Shown piece after piece: positions 52,401-61,520 of a stretch of DNA of 64,000 nt (its first letter is position 1; every line of letters begins with the position of its first letter). The stretch comes from Marinobacter sp. HL-58. Lineage in GTDB: Bacteria; Pseudomonadota; Gammaproteobacteria; Pseudomonadales; Oleiphilaceae. Position numbers and translations under genes: made by a program. The notes below the pieces were generated by a model that did no database searches, was not told the origin of the DNA, and saw nothing but the letters and a program-made list of their open reading frames with translations. The stretch lies in the NCBI RefSeq assembly GCF_001314605.1, contig NZ_LIHP01000021.1, positions 291,844 through 355,843 of the forward strand, read 5' to 3'.

Positions 52401-53615
52401 ACGGAGCGTCGCAATGTGGTGTTCACCACTTCCGGGCTGTTCCGTGACCTGTACGAAGGGCAGCTGGAATGGCTGGACCTGGCGTCACGCTACGCCCTGG
52501 CTGGCGCTGCCAACACCATCGAAGCGGAACACCCCGAGCTGGCGGAAGCCCTGGAAGAGGCCCTGGTGACGTTGCCGCCAGAGATGCGCGACCCCGGCGA
52601 TGAATCCCTCGACACCAACGGCGTGGCGGCTCGCTGGGTGGCGGACACCCGGGAACTGCTGGCTGCCGGAACATCGGTCCGGGAAGCCGGTGCCCAGGCC
52701 GCCTACCGTGTCTTCGGTACTGCGCCGGGCTCCTACGGTGCCGGGGTCAATCGTCTGGCCACCCGTTCCGGTGCCTGGCAGGAGCGGGAACAGCTGGGGA
52801 ATGCCTACCGGCGCCGTATGGGGCATGTGTATGGCAAGGAGGCTCAGGGCGAACCGGCCCATGGAGCCTTTGATCGCCAGTTGCATACCGTAAATCACAC
52901 CTATCTGGGCCGGGCCAGCCATCTTTATGGCCTGCTGGACAACGACGACGGTTTCGATTTCCAGGGCGGCCTGTCCAATGCTGTGGAGCATCTTCGTGGT
53001 GAGCCGCCCCGGAACCGGGTGCTGCAATACGCGGACCCGAAAAAGCCAAGGGTAGACTCCCTTGAGCGCGCGTTACAGGTGGAACTACGGGCCCGTAACC
53101 TCAACCCCCAATGGCTTGCTCCATTGATGGAACACGGCTATGCCGGCGCCCGCGCCATGGGCAGCGATTTCCTCGACAACCTCTGGGGCTGGCAGATCAC
53201 CAGTCCCCAGGTTTTGCGTTCCAGTGTCTGGGACGAGATCAACGAGGTGTACTTCCAGGACCGTCACGATATCGGCCTGGATGACTTTCTGGCCGAGGGG
53301 CACAATGTCCACGTCAAGACGCATATGCAGGCCATTGCGTTGCTGGCAGCCCAGCGCGGCTTCTGGGAGGCGGATGTGTTTACCCGCCGTTCCCTGGCCC
53401 GTGACTTCGCCGGCAATATCATCGACCATGGTCTGCCGGGCAGCGGCCATACCCGACCCGACCATCCGCTGATGGATTGGGTGGCGGAGCAGCTGGAACC
53501 GAAGCAGCGGGAGGCCTTCGAATCCGCTCGCAAGGGTGGCTCGCCGGCCTATCAATCGTTACCTGCGGCCAATGATGAATGCGATAATCAGGACGATCAG
53601 GTGAGCTCATGCTGA
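49410..53615 (+). CDS. cobN: CobN/magnesium-chelatase H-subunit family protein with signal peptide
   Basis: This 1401-residue protein belongs to the CobN/BchH family, whose members bind a tetrapyrrole and insert cobalt or magnesium with the help of AAA+ partners. The central and C-terminal family stretches are present (FPPTHQYVGFYHWLRDHYQ, VGRHSTREFLPRRRAGL, LSDDLIPTRVAWSLAQELYE, FGTAPGSYGAGVNRL, LSNAVEHLRGEPPRNRVL). Unlike the cytoplasmic cobaltochelatase, the N-terminus is a signal peptide (LLISLLAGWLISLPLQAAT, cleaved after about 29), so it should be exported. It lies between btuB and btuF in the B12 uptake operon and no cobS/cobT-type AAA+ partner is in the window. A periplasmic corrinoid- or porphyrin-handling role is more likely than classical cobalt chelation. 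Confidence 0.88.
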   Translation: MLQPGKCHLPCLLISLLAGWLISLPLQAATIVGVVSERSAAEMAAGAERFLSSHSGHKVVLRTPEQLASLDNRALDELLGQADALLLAAVFGDQVGRLEQAVQAQAEKRPFPILAVNGDRALTRLSRLEGRAVLDGLDASALNELMKAPDPGADVRAHRESLRQQFPQQVPWLDGRGLYQGRTPRHLDGLLRWLLVQAGEDLEVPDLPPRALIRYYRNGEASSEPADLDLQPGPVVTLLDLDSGDRPGDRALLDATCEALEERDIQCFAVLSRWGGASLEVVRNLDDTVGAATLSGIVSLQDFTIGGGEGRRQVTEALTGLDVPVIKGVRLASRTANQWQLSVDGIPSDKVHYKLAMPELQGVSQPMVLATAEPEVIDELTGVALTLTQPVQERVEAVADRLKRWQTLQAKSNADKRVAIIYYNHPPGRQNIGADNLDVPASLHEMLTWLKGEGYDTGPLPDSPEALNDMIQKSGVNLPDDPRGLEEMAGKVASMNSNTYQHYLETLPSVVQEEMTHGPLGYLHERLEQAHGMGEKDLATGQLSRGIRDLRHLIEHLQHPNRKQALVKLDEYEALWQRRLNEGGLQGELKASRDALADTGIPGLKGWGEAPGKSMVVDDQLIFPGLRFGNIYIGPQPPRGWEVDEEILHANLTFPPTHQYVGFYHWLRDHYQADALVYVGRHSTREFLPRRRAGLTGDDYPDLLGGDLPLIYPYIVDGVGEGIQAKRRALGVMISHLTPPLAATELYDDLLELRQLVETWESANEPDSPTRERALELLREKIQVLDIGEDLEREIAGEMGLSEDEVSVDELSPDLLVHEAGHYVTDMQEHFMPLGLHVFGQDWDNDMVDTMLESMAGKTGAPESEWREKLEASPSGERRSFLNALAGRFVAPGQGNDPLRTPAVLPTGRNFHALSDDLIPTRVAWSLAQELYEEALADKTRAQGDSDALVLWASDTVRDEGVMIAFGLKLLGIRPVWNSRGIVKGLERLPAGPDTETTERRNVVFTTSGLFRDLYEGQLEWLDLASRYALAGAANTIEAEHPELAEALEEALVTLPPEMRDPGDESLDTNGVAARWVADTRELLAAGTSVREAGAQAAYRVFGTAPGSYGAGVNRLATRSGAWQEREQLGNAYRRRMGHVYGKEAQGEPAHGAFDRQLHTVNHTYLGRASHLYGLLDNDDGFDFQGGLSNAVEHLRGEPPRNRVLQYADPKKPRVDSLERALQVELRARNLNPQWLAPLMEHGYAGARAMGSDFLDNLWGWQITSPQVLRSSVWDEINEVYFQDRHDIGLDDFLAEGHNVHVKTHMQAIALLAAQRGFWEADVFTRRSLARDFAGNIIDHGLPGSGHTRPDHPLMDWVAEQLEPKQREAFESARKGGSPAYQSLPAANDECDNQDDQVSSC

Positions 53616-54502
53616 TATTTTCCAGTCCACTCCAGGTGATCATTGCGGCCTCACTACTGTGGCAGGGCACTGCCGTGGCCAAGGAGGTGTGTGCCGAAGA
53701 CGATACCGGCGCGCAGGTATGCCTGGACCAGCCGGCCACCCGTATCGCAGCGCTGTCCCCCGGTGCTACTGAGCTGGTGTGGGCGGCCGGTGCCGGGGAT
53801 CAGGTGGTGGCGGTGGTTTCCTACAGCGACTACCCGGAAGAAGCCAAGGACGTCACCTCCGTGGGCAGCCATACCCGAATGGATCTGGAACGGCTGATGG
53901 AGCTGGAGCCGGACCTGGTGATCGGCTGGGTCACCGGCAACCCACCGGAACAGCTTGAGGCTCTGCAGGAACTGGGGCTGCCGGTGTTCTCCATCGAGCC
54001 CCGCACCTTCGAGGCGGTGTCCCACACCATTGAACGGCTGGCCACCCTGGCAGGAACAGAAGAGGAAGGCTTTGCCGAAGCTGACCGGTTCCGCCAGGGC
54101 ATTGCGGAACTGGAGAAGCAATACCGCAAGGCGGACCCGGTACCGGTGTTCTACCAGGTCTGGGATGAACCGCTGATGACGGTGAACGATGAGCATCTGA
54201 TCGGCAAGGTGATCTCCCTGTGTGGCGGCGTGAATGTGTTCGGTGACCTGGAACGTCTGGTGCCGAGAATCAGCCCCGAAGCGGTCATTGGCGCCAACCC
54301 GGAAGCCATCCTTGCCGGTGGCATGGGGGAAGAGAACCGCCACTGGCTGACCCGCTGGGAGGAATTCCCCAGCATCGACGCCACCGCCAGAGACAACCTC
54401 TACTTTATTCCGCCGTCCCTGGTGCAGCGCCCCACCCCGCGTATGCTGGAGGGCTCCCGCCTGTTCTGCGAGAAACTGGATGATGCCCGTGCCAAGCGCT
54501 GA
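53609..54502 (+). CDS. btuF: Cobalamin ABC transporter substrate-binding protein
   Basis: This 297-residue periplasmic binding protein of the helical-backbone class delivers corrinoids to BtuCD. It has a signal peptide (about 1-24, ending AVAKEVC), then ATRIAALSPGATELVWAAGAG and VVSYSDYPEEAKDVTSVG, typical of BtuF, and EPDLVIGWVTGNPPEQLEAL. The mature N-terminus has two cysteines (CAEDD, QVCLD) that may form a disulfide. The start overlaps the cobN stop by 7 bases, with AGGTGAG upstream, so translation is coupled. Its position in a riboswitch-controlled operon supports cobalamin over iron-siderophore as the ligand. Confidence 0.92.
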   Translation: MLIFSSPLQVIIAASLLWQGTAVAKEVCAEDDTGAQVCLDQPATRIAALSPGATELVWAAGAGDQVVAVVSYSDYPEEAKDVTSVGSHTRMDLERLMELEPDLVIGWVTGNPPEQLEALQELGLPVFSIEPRTFEAVSHTIERLATLAGTEEEGFAEADRFRQGIAELEKQYRKADPVPVFYQVWDEPLMTVNDEHLIGKVISLCGGVNVFGDLERLVPRISPEAVIGANPEAILAGGMGEENRHWLTRWEEFPSIDATARDNLYFIPPSLVQRPTPRMLEGSRLFCEKLDDARAKR

Positions 54503-54517
54503 CAGGAGAAGGTGACT

Positions 54518-55488
54518 GTGAGCCGGTCCCTGTTCAAACCGTTACTGGTGCTGATACTTGCTGGCCTGGCGGCCATGGTGCTGTCTGTGGGCACCGGCAG
54601 TGTCAGCGTACCACCGGGGCAGGTACTGGCGGTGATCCTCGGCGAAGGCAGCAACCTGCAACAGACCCTGGTGCTGGAACTGCGCCTGCCCCGCACCCTG
54701 TCAGCATTTGCCACAGGCGGTTTGCTGGCGGTGGCGGGGGCGCTGATGCAGGTGCTGTTACGCAACCCGCTGGCAGACCCTTATGTGTTGGGGTTGTCCG
54801 GTGGCGCTGCCGTTGGTGCCCTGTTGGCAATGCTGGCGGGCCTGGGCGGCATGATCGTCTCCGGCTCCGCTTTTGCAGGGGCCATGCTGGCCACACTCAT
54901 GGTCTTCGGCCTGGCCCACGGTACCGGTAGCTGGACACCCTCCAGGCTGTTACTGACCGGTGTGGTAGTGGCTGCAGGCTGGGGTGCAGTGATCACCCTG
55001 ATGCTGGCCATAAGCCCGGCCCAGCGCCTGCCGGGCATGCTGTACTGGTTGATGGGTGATGTGTCCTATGCCCGCTCACCCTGGCCCGCACTGGTTCTTC
55101 TGTTCCTGGTGTGCCTGCTGGTGGTACCCCTGGGGCGCAGCCTGAACGTGCTGGCCCGTGGCCCCATGCAGGCGGCGGCCCTGGGCGTATCCGTGCGCCC
55201 GCTGGAATGGACCATCTACATCCTCGCCAGCCTGCTGACCGCCACTGCCGTGACCATGGCGGGCAGCATTGGTTTTGTTGGCCTGGTAGTGCCCCATATG
55301 CTGCGCCTGGTACTGGGCAACGACCAGCGCCTGATCCTGCCCGCCTGCGCCCTGGCCGGTGGCACCTTGCTGGTGCTGGCGGATACCCTGGCGCGGGTGG
55401 TGATTGCACCGGAGCAGTTACCGGTAGGGGTGATTACCGCCTTGCTGGGTGTGCCCACATTCCTTTACCTGCTGTACCGGAGCCGCTG

Positions 55489-55489
<1 letters not shown>
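54518..55489 (+). CDS. btuC: Cobalamin ABC transporter permease (FecCD family)
   Basis: This ~323-residue inner-membrane permease has about ten hydrophobic helices and the FecCD family stretches LRLPRTLSAFATGGLLAVAG, NPLADPYVLGLSGGAAVGAL, GSIGFVGLVVPHMLRLVLG and LPVGVITALLGVPTFLYLL. It forms the channel through which BtuF-bound corrinoid passes, driven by BtuD. I chose the GTG at 54518, 9 bases after AGGAG; a GTG at 54512 has too short a spacing. The stop overlaps the btuD start (TGATG). Confidence 0.93.
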
Positions 55490-56262
<773 letters not shown>

Positions 56263-56271
56263 AATTTCAGG

Positions 56272-56379
56272 GCATTGGTTGGGGACTGCCTTGCGGGACC
56301 GTCAAAAACATGGATGTTTTTGTCGAGCGTACAGGGACGAATTCACAGCGTGTCCCGCAAGGCAGTCCCCAACCAATGC
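56272..56379. repeat. Family A palindromic repeat, copy 6
   Basis: Perfect 28-bp arms (GCATTGGTTGGGGACTGCC... and complement) surround the reversed centre (AAAACATGGATGTTTTTGTC, GAGCGTACAGGG, ACAGCGT). It fills the btuD-cobB gap and ends 33 bases before the cobB start. Confidence 0.92.
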
Positions 56380-56411
56380 ATACACCCAAAGTCTCGGACA
56401 CGGTGGATAGC

Positions 56412-57743
56412 ATGAAAGCAACAGTCCCAGCCGCAATGATTACAGCCCCGGGCTCCGGTCAGGGCAAGTCCATGGTGACAGCGGCCTTAGCGAGACTTCA
56501 TCGGAACGCTGGGCGTAATGTGCGAGTATTCAAGCACGGTCCAGACTATCTGGATCCGATGGTACTGGAAGTCGCCTCGGGCCAGCCGGTGTATCAGCTA
56601 CACCCCTGGATGACCGGTGAGGAAGAATGCCGCTGGCGTTTGACCGAAGCGGCACAGGATGCCGATCTGATTCTGGTGGAAGGTTCCATGGGGCTGTTCG
56701 ATGGCGACCCCTCGAGCGCGGACCTGGCCAAGCTGATGGGTATACCGGCGCTGCCGGTGATTGACGCCCGCGGCATGGCACAGACATTCGGGGCTGTGGC
56801 CCTCGGGCTCGCAACATTCGATCCGGAATTGCCGGTGTACCAGGTGATCGCCAACCGCATCGGCAGCCCCCGCCATGGCGATATGCTGCGGGAGAGTCTG
56901 CCAGAGGGGGTCAGTTTGCTGGGAGCGATTCCCCGCAACGACGCCATGAACATCCCGGACAGGCATCTGGGCCTGGTTCAGGCCGGCGAACTGGATGACC
57001 TGGACCAGCGCCTGGATGCCGCCGCGCAAGTGCTGGCGGAGGCCGGACTGGACGGCCTGCCGCAGGAAGTGACCCTGACCGCCGAGGCGCCGCGGCCGAC
57101 ACCCCGTCTGCTGGAAGGCATTCGTATTGCCATTGCGAAAGATGCCGCCTTCAGTTTTCTCTATCGTGGCAACCTGGACCTGCTGTCAGCGATGGGTGCG
57201 GAGCTGACCTATTTCTCACCACTGACCGACAGCGACCTCCCCGAAGCCGATGCCCTGTGGCTGCCAGGAGGTTATCCCGAGTTGCATGGTGCTACGCTGG
57301 CCGCCAATACCCCGATGCTTGAGGCCGTTCGGCGTCATCACGCCTCTGGCAAACCAATGCTGGCCGAATGCGGTGGACTCATGGCCTGCACTGAAACTCT
57401 GGTGGACAAGAACGGTGACAGTCACGCTATGCTGGGCCTGATGCCCGGCCGTGTGGAAATGGCGGGCAAGCTGCAGGCGCTGGGGTTGCAAAGCCTTTTT
57501 GCGGAACAGAGTGAACTGAGGGGCCACACCTACCATCATTCCCGCCTGGAGACCGGCTGGGTTCCAACGGCCCGTACCCGCAAGATCGCCGGTACGGAAG
57601 CGGAGCCGGTGTTCTGCCATAACGGCCTGGTGGCCAGCTATTTCCACGGCTATTTCCCCTCCGCACCGGAACTGGTAGCGGCTATTTTCAGGGGTGAAGC
57701 CATCACGCCAATTCCCAGCTCGAAGGAGACGCACCATGCGTGA
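56412..57743 (+). CDS. cobB: Cobyrinic acid a,c-diamide synthase
   Basis: This 443-residue amidotransferase amidates the a and c side chains of (hydrogeno)byrinic acid using glutamine and ATP. The N-terminal ATPase domain has ITAPGSGQGKSMVTAAL (~9-20) and VEGSMGLFDG; the C-terminal class I glutaminase domain has the nucleophilic cysteine in LAECGGLMA and the region GHTYHHSRLETG. I chose the ATG at 56412 with GGTGG upstream; an open extension to 56310 enters repeat A6. The stop overlaps the cobO start by 8 bases. In corrinoid salvage alone this enzyme would not be needed, so a corrin ring source (own synthesis elsewhere, or scavenged incomplete corrinoids) is implied. Confidence 0.93.
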   Translation: MKATVPAAMITAPGSGQGKSMVTAALARLHRNAGRNVRVFKHGPDYLDPMVLEVASGQPVYQLHPWMTGEEECRWRLTEAAQDADLILVEGSMGLFDGDPSSADLAKLMGIPALPVIDARGMAQTFGAVALGLATFDPELPVYQVIANRIGSPRHGDMLRESLPEGVSLLGAIPRNDAMNIPDRHLGLVQAGELDDLDQRLDAAAQVLAEAGLDGLPQEVTLTAEAPRPTPRLLEGIRIAIAKDAAFSFLYRGNLDLLSAMGAELTYFSPLTDSDLPEADALWLPGGYPELHGATLAANTPMLEAVRRHHASGKPMLAECGGLMACTETLVDKNGDSHAMLGLMPGRVEMAGKLQALGLQSLFAEQSELRGHTYHHSRLETGWVPTARTRKIAGTEAEPVFCHNGLVASYFHGYFPSAPELVAAIFRGEAITPIPSSKETHHA

Positions 57744-58347
57744 ACGCGCCAAAGACCCGGAACGCCATGCCCGGCGCATGGAAGCCAAGCAGAAAATCAT
57801 GCAGGAGCGCATCGCCCGCGCCCAGAAAGAACAGGGCGTGTTATTGGTGCTTACCGGTCCCGGAAAGGGCAAGAGCAGTTCTGGCTTTGGCATGGTGGCG
57901 CGGGCCCTTGGGCACGGTATGAAAGTGGGCATTGTCCAGTTCATCAAGGGTGCCTTCAGTACCGGCGAACACGCTTTCTTCCGCGACCTGCCCAACGTGG
58001 ATTACCACGTCATGGGCCAGGGTTATACCTGGGACACCAAGAACCGAGAGCAGGATGTGGAAGCTGCCAACGCCGCCTGGGATGTGGCAGCCGCCATGCT
58101 GAAAGACAAAAGCTACGACCTGATCCTTCTGGACGAACTCAACATCGCCCTGAAGTACGACTATATCGACCTGGACCGTGTACTGGACGACCTTCAGGGT
58201 CGCCCGGACATGCAGCACGTGGTGGTTACCGGCCGCTCCGCACCCCAGGAGCTGGTGGACCTGGCGGACACGGTGACGGAAATGGGCGTGGTGAAGCACG
58301 CCTTCAAGGACCAGGGCATCAAGGCCCAGAAAGGCGTTGAGCTGTAA
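57736..58347 (+). CDS. cobO: Cob(I)yrinic acid a,c-diamide adenosyltransferase
   Basis: This 203-residue enzyme transfers the 5'-deoxyadenosyl group of ATP to cobalt. It has the characteristic modified P-loop TGPGKGKSSSGFGM (~37), VGIVQFIKGAFSTGE, YDLILLDELNIALKYDYID and HVVVTGRSAPQELVDLAD. The ATG at 57736 has GGAG 7 bases upstream and overlaps the end of cobB, so expression is coupled. The N-terminus is rich in charged residues (RERAKDPERHARRMEAKQK), normal for CobO. Confidence 0.94.
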   Translation: MRERAKDPERHARRMEAKQKIMQERIARAQKEQGVLLVLTGPGKGKSSSGFGMVARALGHGMKVGIVQFIKGAFSTGEHAFFRDLPNVDYHVMGQGYTWDTKNREQDVEAANAAWDVAAAMLKDKSYDLILLDELNIALKYDYIDLDRVLDDLQGRPDMQHVVVTGRSAPQELVDLADTVTEMGVVKHAFKDQGIKAQKGVEL

Positions 58348-58362
58348 CAGGCCGGACACTCC

Positions 58363-59829
58363 ATGACCACACTGATGATACAGGGCACTACCTCCGACGC
58401 CGGCAAGACCACGGTGGTGGCGGCCCTGTGCCGCTGGCTGGCGCGCCAGGGTGTATCGGTGGCGCCGTTCAAGCCCCAGAACATGGCGCTTAACAGTGCA
58501 GTCACCGTGGACGGCGGCGAAATTGGCCGCTCCACCGCCCTGCAGGCCCTGGCCTGTGGCCTGGAGCCCCACAGTGATATGAACCCGGTGCTGCTCAAGC
58601 CCCAGAGCGACCGGGGCGCCCAGGTGATCCTGCGGGGCAGGGTCCATGGCAATATGGACGCGCTGGATTACCACGCCTACAAGGCCGAGGCGATGGAATC
58701 AGTGATGGCCGCCTGGCGAGCCCTGAGCGCCCGGTATGATGTGATTATCGCCGAAGGCGCTGGCAGCCCCGCCGAGATCAACCTGCGCACCAACGACATC
58801 GCCAATATGGGCTTCGCCGAAGCGGCGGACTGCCCCGTGCTGCTGGTTGGCGATATCGACAAGGGTGGTGTATTCGCGCAGCTGTTGGGCACCCTGGAAC
58901 TGGTGTCCGACAGCGAACGGGCCCGCACCAGCGGCTTTATCATCAACCGCTTCCGGGGCGACAAGGCGCTGCTGGAGCCGGGGCTGGACTGGCTCACGGA
59001 TCGCACCGGCAAGCCCGTACTCGGCGTGCTGCCTTACCTCCATGGCCTGGTGATCGACGCCGAAGACAGCGTGGGTACCAGCGGCAACAGCGACGCCGGC
59101 GCGCTGAACGTGGTCGTCCCGGTACTGCCCCGCATCAGCAACCACAACGACTTCGACCCCCTGCGCCTGCACCCCGGCGTGAACCTTCAGTTCATCGGCC
59201 CGGACCAGCCCATTCCTCCGGCGGACCTGATTCTGCTGCCCGGCAGCAAAAGCACCCGCCATGATATGGAGTGGCTGCGGTCCCAGGGCTGGCCAGCAGC
59301 CATACAGAAACACCTGCGCTATGGCGGCAAGGTGTTTGGTATCTGCGGCGGTTTTCAGATGCTGGGCACAGAGATTGCGGATCCGGAGGGACTGGAGGGC
59401 GAGGCCGGCAACACCGACGGCCTGGACCTGCTGGATATGACCACGCGCATGGTGGCGGGCAAGCAACTGAAGGATGTGACCGGCAGGCTCACGATTGGCC
59501 CGGACAAAGCTGGTTTCACCGGCTACGAAATGCACAACGGTGTCACTACCGGGCCAGCCCTGGAATCACCAGTGTCGGTGCTGGCTGGCAAGCCGGACGG
59601 GGCCATCAGCGGGGATGGTCAGATCGCGGGCACCTACGTTCATGGCATCTTCGATCAACCCGAAGCCTGCAACGCGATTCTGGCCTGGGCAGGCCTGGAG
59701 GCCGACACGGCGGTGGCCAGCGCGGCCGTGAATTACCAGCAGCACCGCCAGCAACAGCTGGACCGGTTGGCCGACCTGGTAGAAGACCACCTGGATACGG
59801 ACTGGCTACGTAACCTACTAAAAACGTAG
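58363..59829 (+). CDS. cobQ: Cobyric acid synthase
   Basis: This 488-residue amidotransferase adds the b, d, e and g amides to adenosylcobyrinic acid a,c-diamide. It has the ATP-binding N-terminus MIQGTTSDAGKTTVVAALCR (~4-22), KPQNMALNSAV, AEGAGSPAEINLR, and a glutaminase domain with FGICGGFQMLG (catalytic cysteine, ~325) and YVHGIFD near the end. It follows cobO by 15 bases in the operon. The stop codon TAG lies inside a family C repeat unit (59826-59855), so the last bases of the gene are supplied by the repeat. Confidence 0.95.
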   Translation: MTTLMIQGTTSDAGKTTVVAALCRWLARQGVSVAPFKPQNMALNSAVTVDGGEIGRSTALQALACGLEPHSDMNPVLLKPQSDRGAQVILRGRVHGNMDALDYHAYKAEAMESVMAAWRALSARYDVIIAEGAGSPAEINLRTNDIANMGFAEAADCPVLLVGDIDKGGVFAQLLGTLELVSDSERARTSGFIINRFRGDKALLEPGLDWLTDRTGKPVLGVLPYLHGLVIDAEDSVGTSGNSDAGALNVVVPVLPRISNHNDFDPLRLHPGVNLQFIGPDQPIPPADLILLPGSKSTRHDMEWLRSQGWPAAIQKHLRYGGKVFGICGGFQMLGTEIADPEGLEGEAGNTDGLDLLDMTTRMVAGKQLKDVTGRLTIGPDKAGFTGYEMHNGVTTGPALESPVSVLAGKPDGAISGDGQIAGTYVHGIFDQPEACNAILAWAGLEADTAVASAAVNYQQHRQQQLDRLADLVEDHLDTDWLRNLLKT

Positions 59830-59855
59830 GTCGGGTTAGCAAAGCGTAACCCGAC
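59826..59855. repeat. Family C repeat, single unit
   Basis: GTAGGTCGGGTTAGCAAAGC and GTAACCCGAC form one palindromic unit, overlapping the cobQ stop codon. Unlike the other copies it has no inverted partner nearby. Confidence 0.8.
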
Positions 59856-59879
59856 ACCCAAACAGGATTTACAACATCA

Positions 59880-60590
59880 ATGACCGACCACAACCGACCC
59901 TTCAATGAAGACGAGCGCAAGGGCCTTTACCGCGCCATATACGAACGCCGGGACGTGCGCTCCCAGTTCCTGCCCGACCCGATCCCGGCAGACGTTCTGG
60001 TCCGCCTGCTCAACGCCGCCCACCACGCGCCGTCGGTAGGGTTCATGCAGCCCTGGGACTTCATCGTCATCGACAGCACCGAAGTGCGCCGGTCCGTTCT
60101 TGACATCTTCGAGGAAGAAAACCGCAAGGCAGCCGATAATTACACCGGTGAGCGCAACACCCGCTACAGGAACCTGAAACTCCAGGGCATTCTGGATAGC
60201 CCCATCAATCTTTGTATTACCTGCGACCGGAGCCGTGGCGGTACCCATGTACTGGGCCGCAACTCGATCGTGGAAACCGACCTGTTCAGCACCTGCCTGG
60301 CGGTCCAGAATCTGTGGCTGGCCGCCCGGGCCGAAGGCATAGGCGTGGGCTGGGTCAGCATTTTGGATCAGCACAAGCTGGCCGGCACGTTGCAGCTGCC
60401 GGAGCAGGTGTATCCACTGGCTTATCTGTGCCTCGGGTATGTCAGCGAATTCCTGGATCAGCCGGAACTGCAGGCCAAAGGCTGGCGCTCACGGTTACCC
60501 CTTGAAGAACTGGTTCATGGCAACGGCTGGGGCCAGCCTATCGACAACGCACCGCTGAGCGCGGTGATCAAAACCCGGCAGCAGGACTGA
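59880..60590 (+). CDS. bluB: 5,6-dimethylbenzimidazole synthase
   Basis: This 236-residue flavin-dependent enzyme of the nitroreductase fold destroys reduced FMN with oxygen to make dimethylbenzimidazole, the lower ligand base of cobalamin. It has ERRDVRSQFLPDPIPADVLV (FMN phosphate arginines), AAHHAPSVGFMQPWDFIVI, ITCDRSRGGTHVLGRN and AEGIGVGWVSILD. The presence of bluB means the organism makes true cobalamin aerobically. The ribosome site is weak (AGGA 12 bases upstream), perhaps because it is translated as part of the cobBOQ message. It is convergent with cobS. Confidence 0.94.
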   Translation: MTDHNRPFNEDERKGLYRAIYERRDVRSQFLPDPIPADVLVRLLNAAHHAPSVGFMQPWDFIVIDSTEVRRSVLDIFEEENRKAADNYTGERNTRYRNLKLQGILDSPINLCITCDRSRGGTHVLGRNSIVETDLFSTCLAVQNLWLAARAEGIGVGWVSILDQHKLAGTLQLPEQVYPLAYLCLGYVSEFLDQPELQAKGWRSRLPLEELVHGNGWGQPIDNAPLSAVIKTRQQD

Positions 60591-60622
60591 ACGGGCCTGA
60601 AGCGCCGCTCCCGTGGGGTGGG

Positions 60623-61390
60623 TCACGCCCCGTTGGCAAGGCCCAGTAACAACACCAGTTCGGCGAACACCACGCTGGCACCCAGGGTGTCACCGGTGTA
60701 ACCCCCCAGCTGTTTTTTCAGGTACAGGCCCCAGGCTGCAGCGACACCGGCGGTGGCCAAGACACTCCAGAGCAGGATATTGAACGCGAGCCCCGCAAGC
60801 AGTGCTGCTGTAACAGCGGTAAATGCAGCGGCGTACACTAGCCGGGTGCGGGAGAAATCATCCGCCACCGGTTTGCTCTTGCTCTTGTCCGGATCGGTGA
60901 CGTACGGCAGGAACGCCATGATCAGCAACGGGGCAAGCCGCGCCACCATGGGTGCCAGCAGCAGCGCCAGCCACACCAGCGGGGACTCGGCCAACAAGGC
61001 CACTTTCAGCGCCAGCGCAATAATCAGCGCAACGGTGCCGTAGGTGCCGATGCGGCTGTCTTTCATCATCCTCAGCCGGGCTTCCAGCGTGTAGCCGCCG
61101 CCAAGCGCATCCACGCTGTCTGCCAACCCATCCTCATGAAAGGCCCCGGTAATCCACAGGTGAAAGCCGGTGACAAGAACCAGACACACCAGCGGGCTCC
61201 AGAAAGAAGCAAGTGCCAGGTAAAGCCCGGCGTACATCCCCCCAAGCAACAGACCGACCAGCGGAAAGTAAACCGCACTCTGGTTCATCAATCGATCGGA
61301 GTAATCAATGCGAACCAGCATGGGGATGCGGCTCAGAAATCCGACGGCCAGCCAGAAGGCCTGCCATTCTCTGCTGATGATCTGCTTCAT
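60623..61390 (-). CDS. cobS: Adenosylcobinamide-GDP ribazoletransferase (cobalamin synthase)
   Basis: This 255-residue inner-membrane enzyme joins alpha-ribazole (phosphate) to AdoCbi-GDP. It has about six hydrophobic helices and the family motifs FLSRIPM, GAFHEDGLADSVDALGGGYT with the metal-binding acidic residues (~95) and DSRIGTYGTVALI. Aerobic-pathway organisms call it cobV. I chose the ATG at 61390 (MKQIISREWQAFWLAVGFLS); upstream in-frame starts to 61459 lack ribosome sites and family similarity. It is convergent with bluB (32-bp gap). Confidence 0.92.
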   Translation of the reverse strand: MKQIISREWQAFWLAVGFLSRIPMLVRIDYSDRLMNQSAVYFPLVGLLLGGMYAGLYLALASFWSPLVCLVLVTGFHLWITGAFHEDGLADSVDALGGGYTLEARLRMMKDSRIGTYGTVALIIALALKVALLAESPLVWLALLLAPMVARLAPLLIMAFLPYVTDPDKSKSKPVADDFSRTRLVYAAAFTAVTAALLAGLAFNILLWSVLATAGVAAAWGLYLKKQLGGYTGDTLGASVVFAELVLLLGLANGA

Positions 61391-61520
61391 GGTTGCTGGG
61401 CTTTTGGCTCTTGATTGGACGGCGGGAGTCATTGGGGTGCCAGTGTAACACTGCGGCAACTGTGTGCCTCCACATACAGGGCAGCCTGTACCGGTTCTTT
61501 GCCGGCTTGCTCACTGTTGC

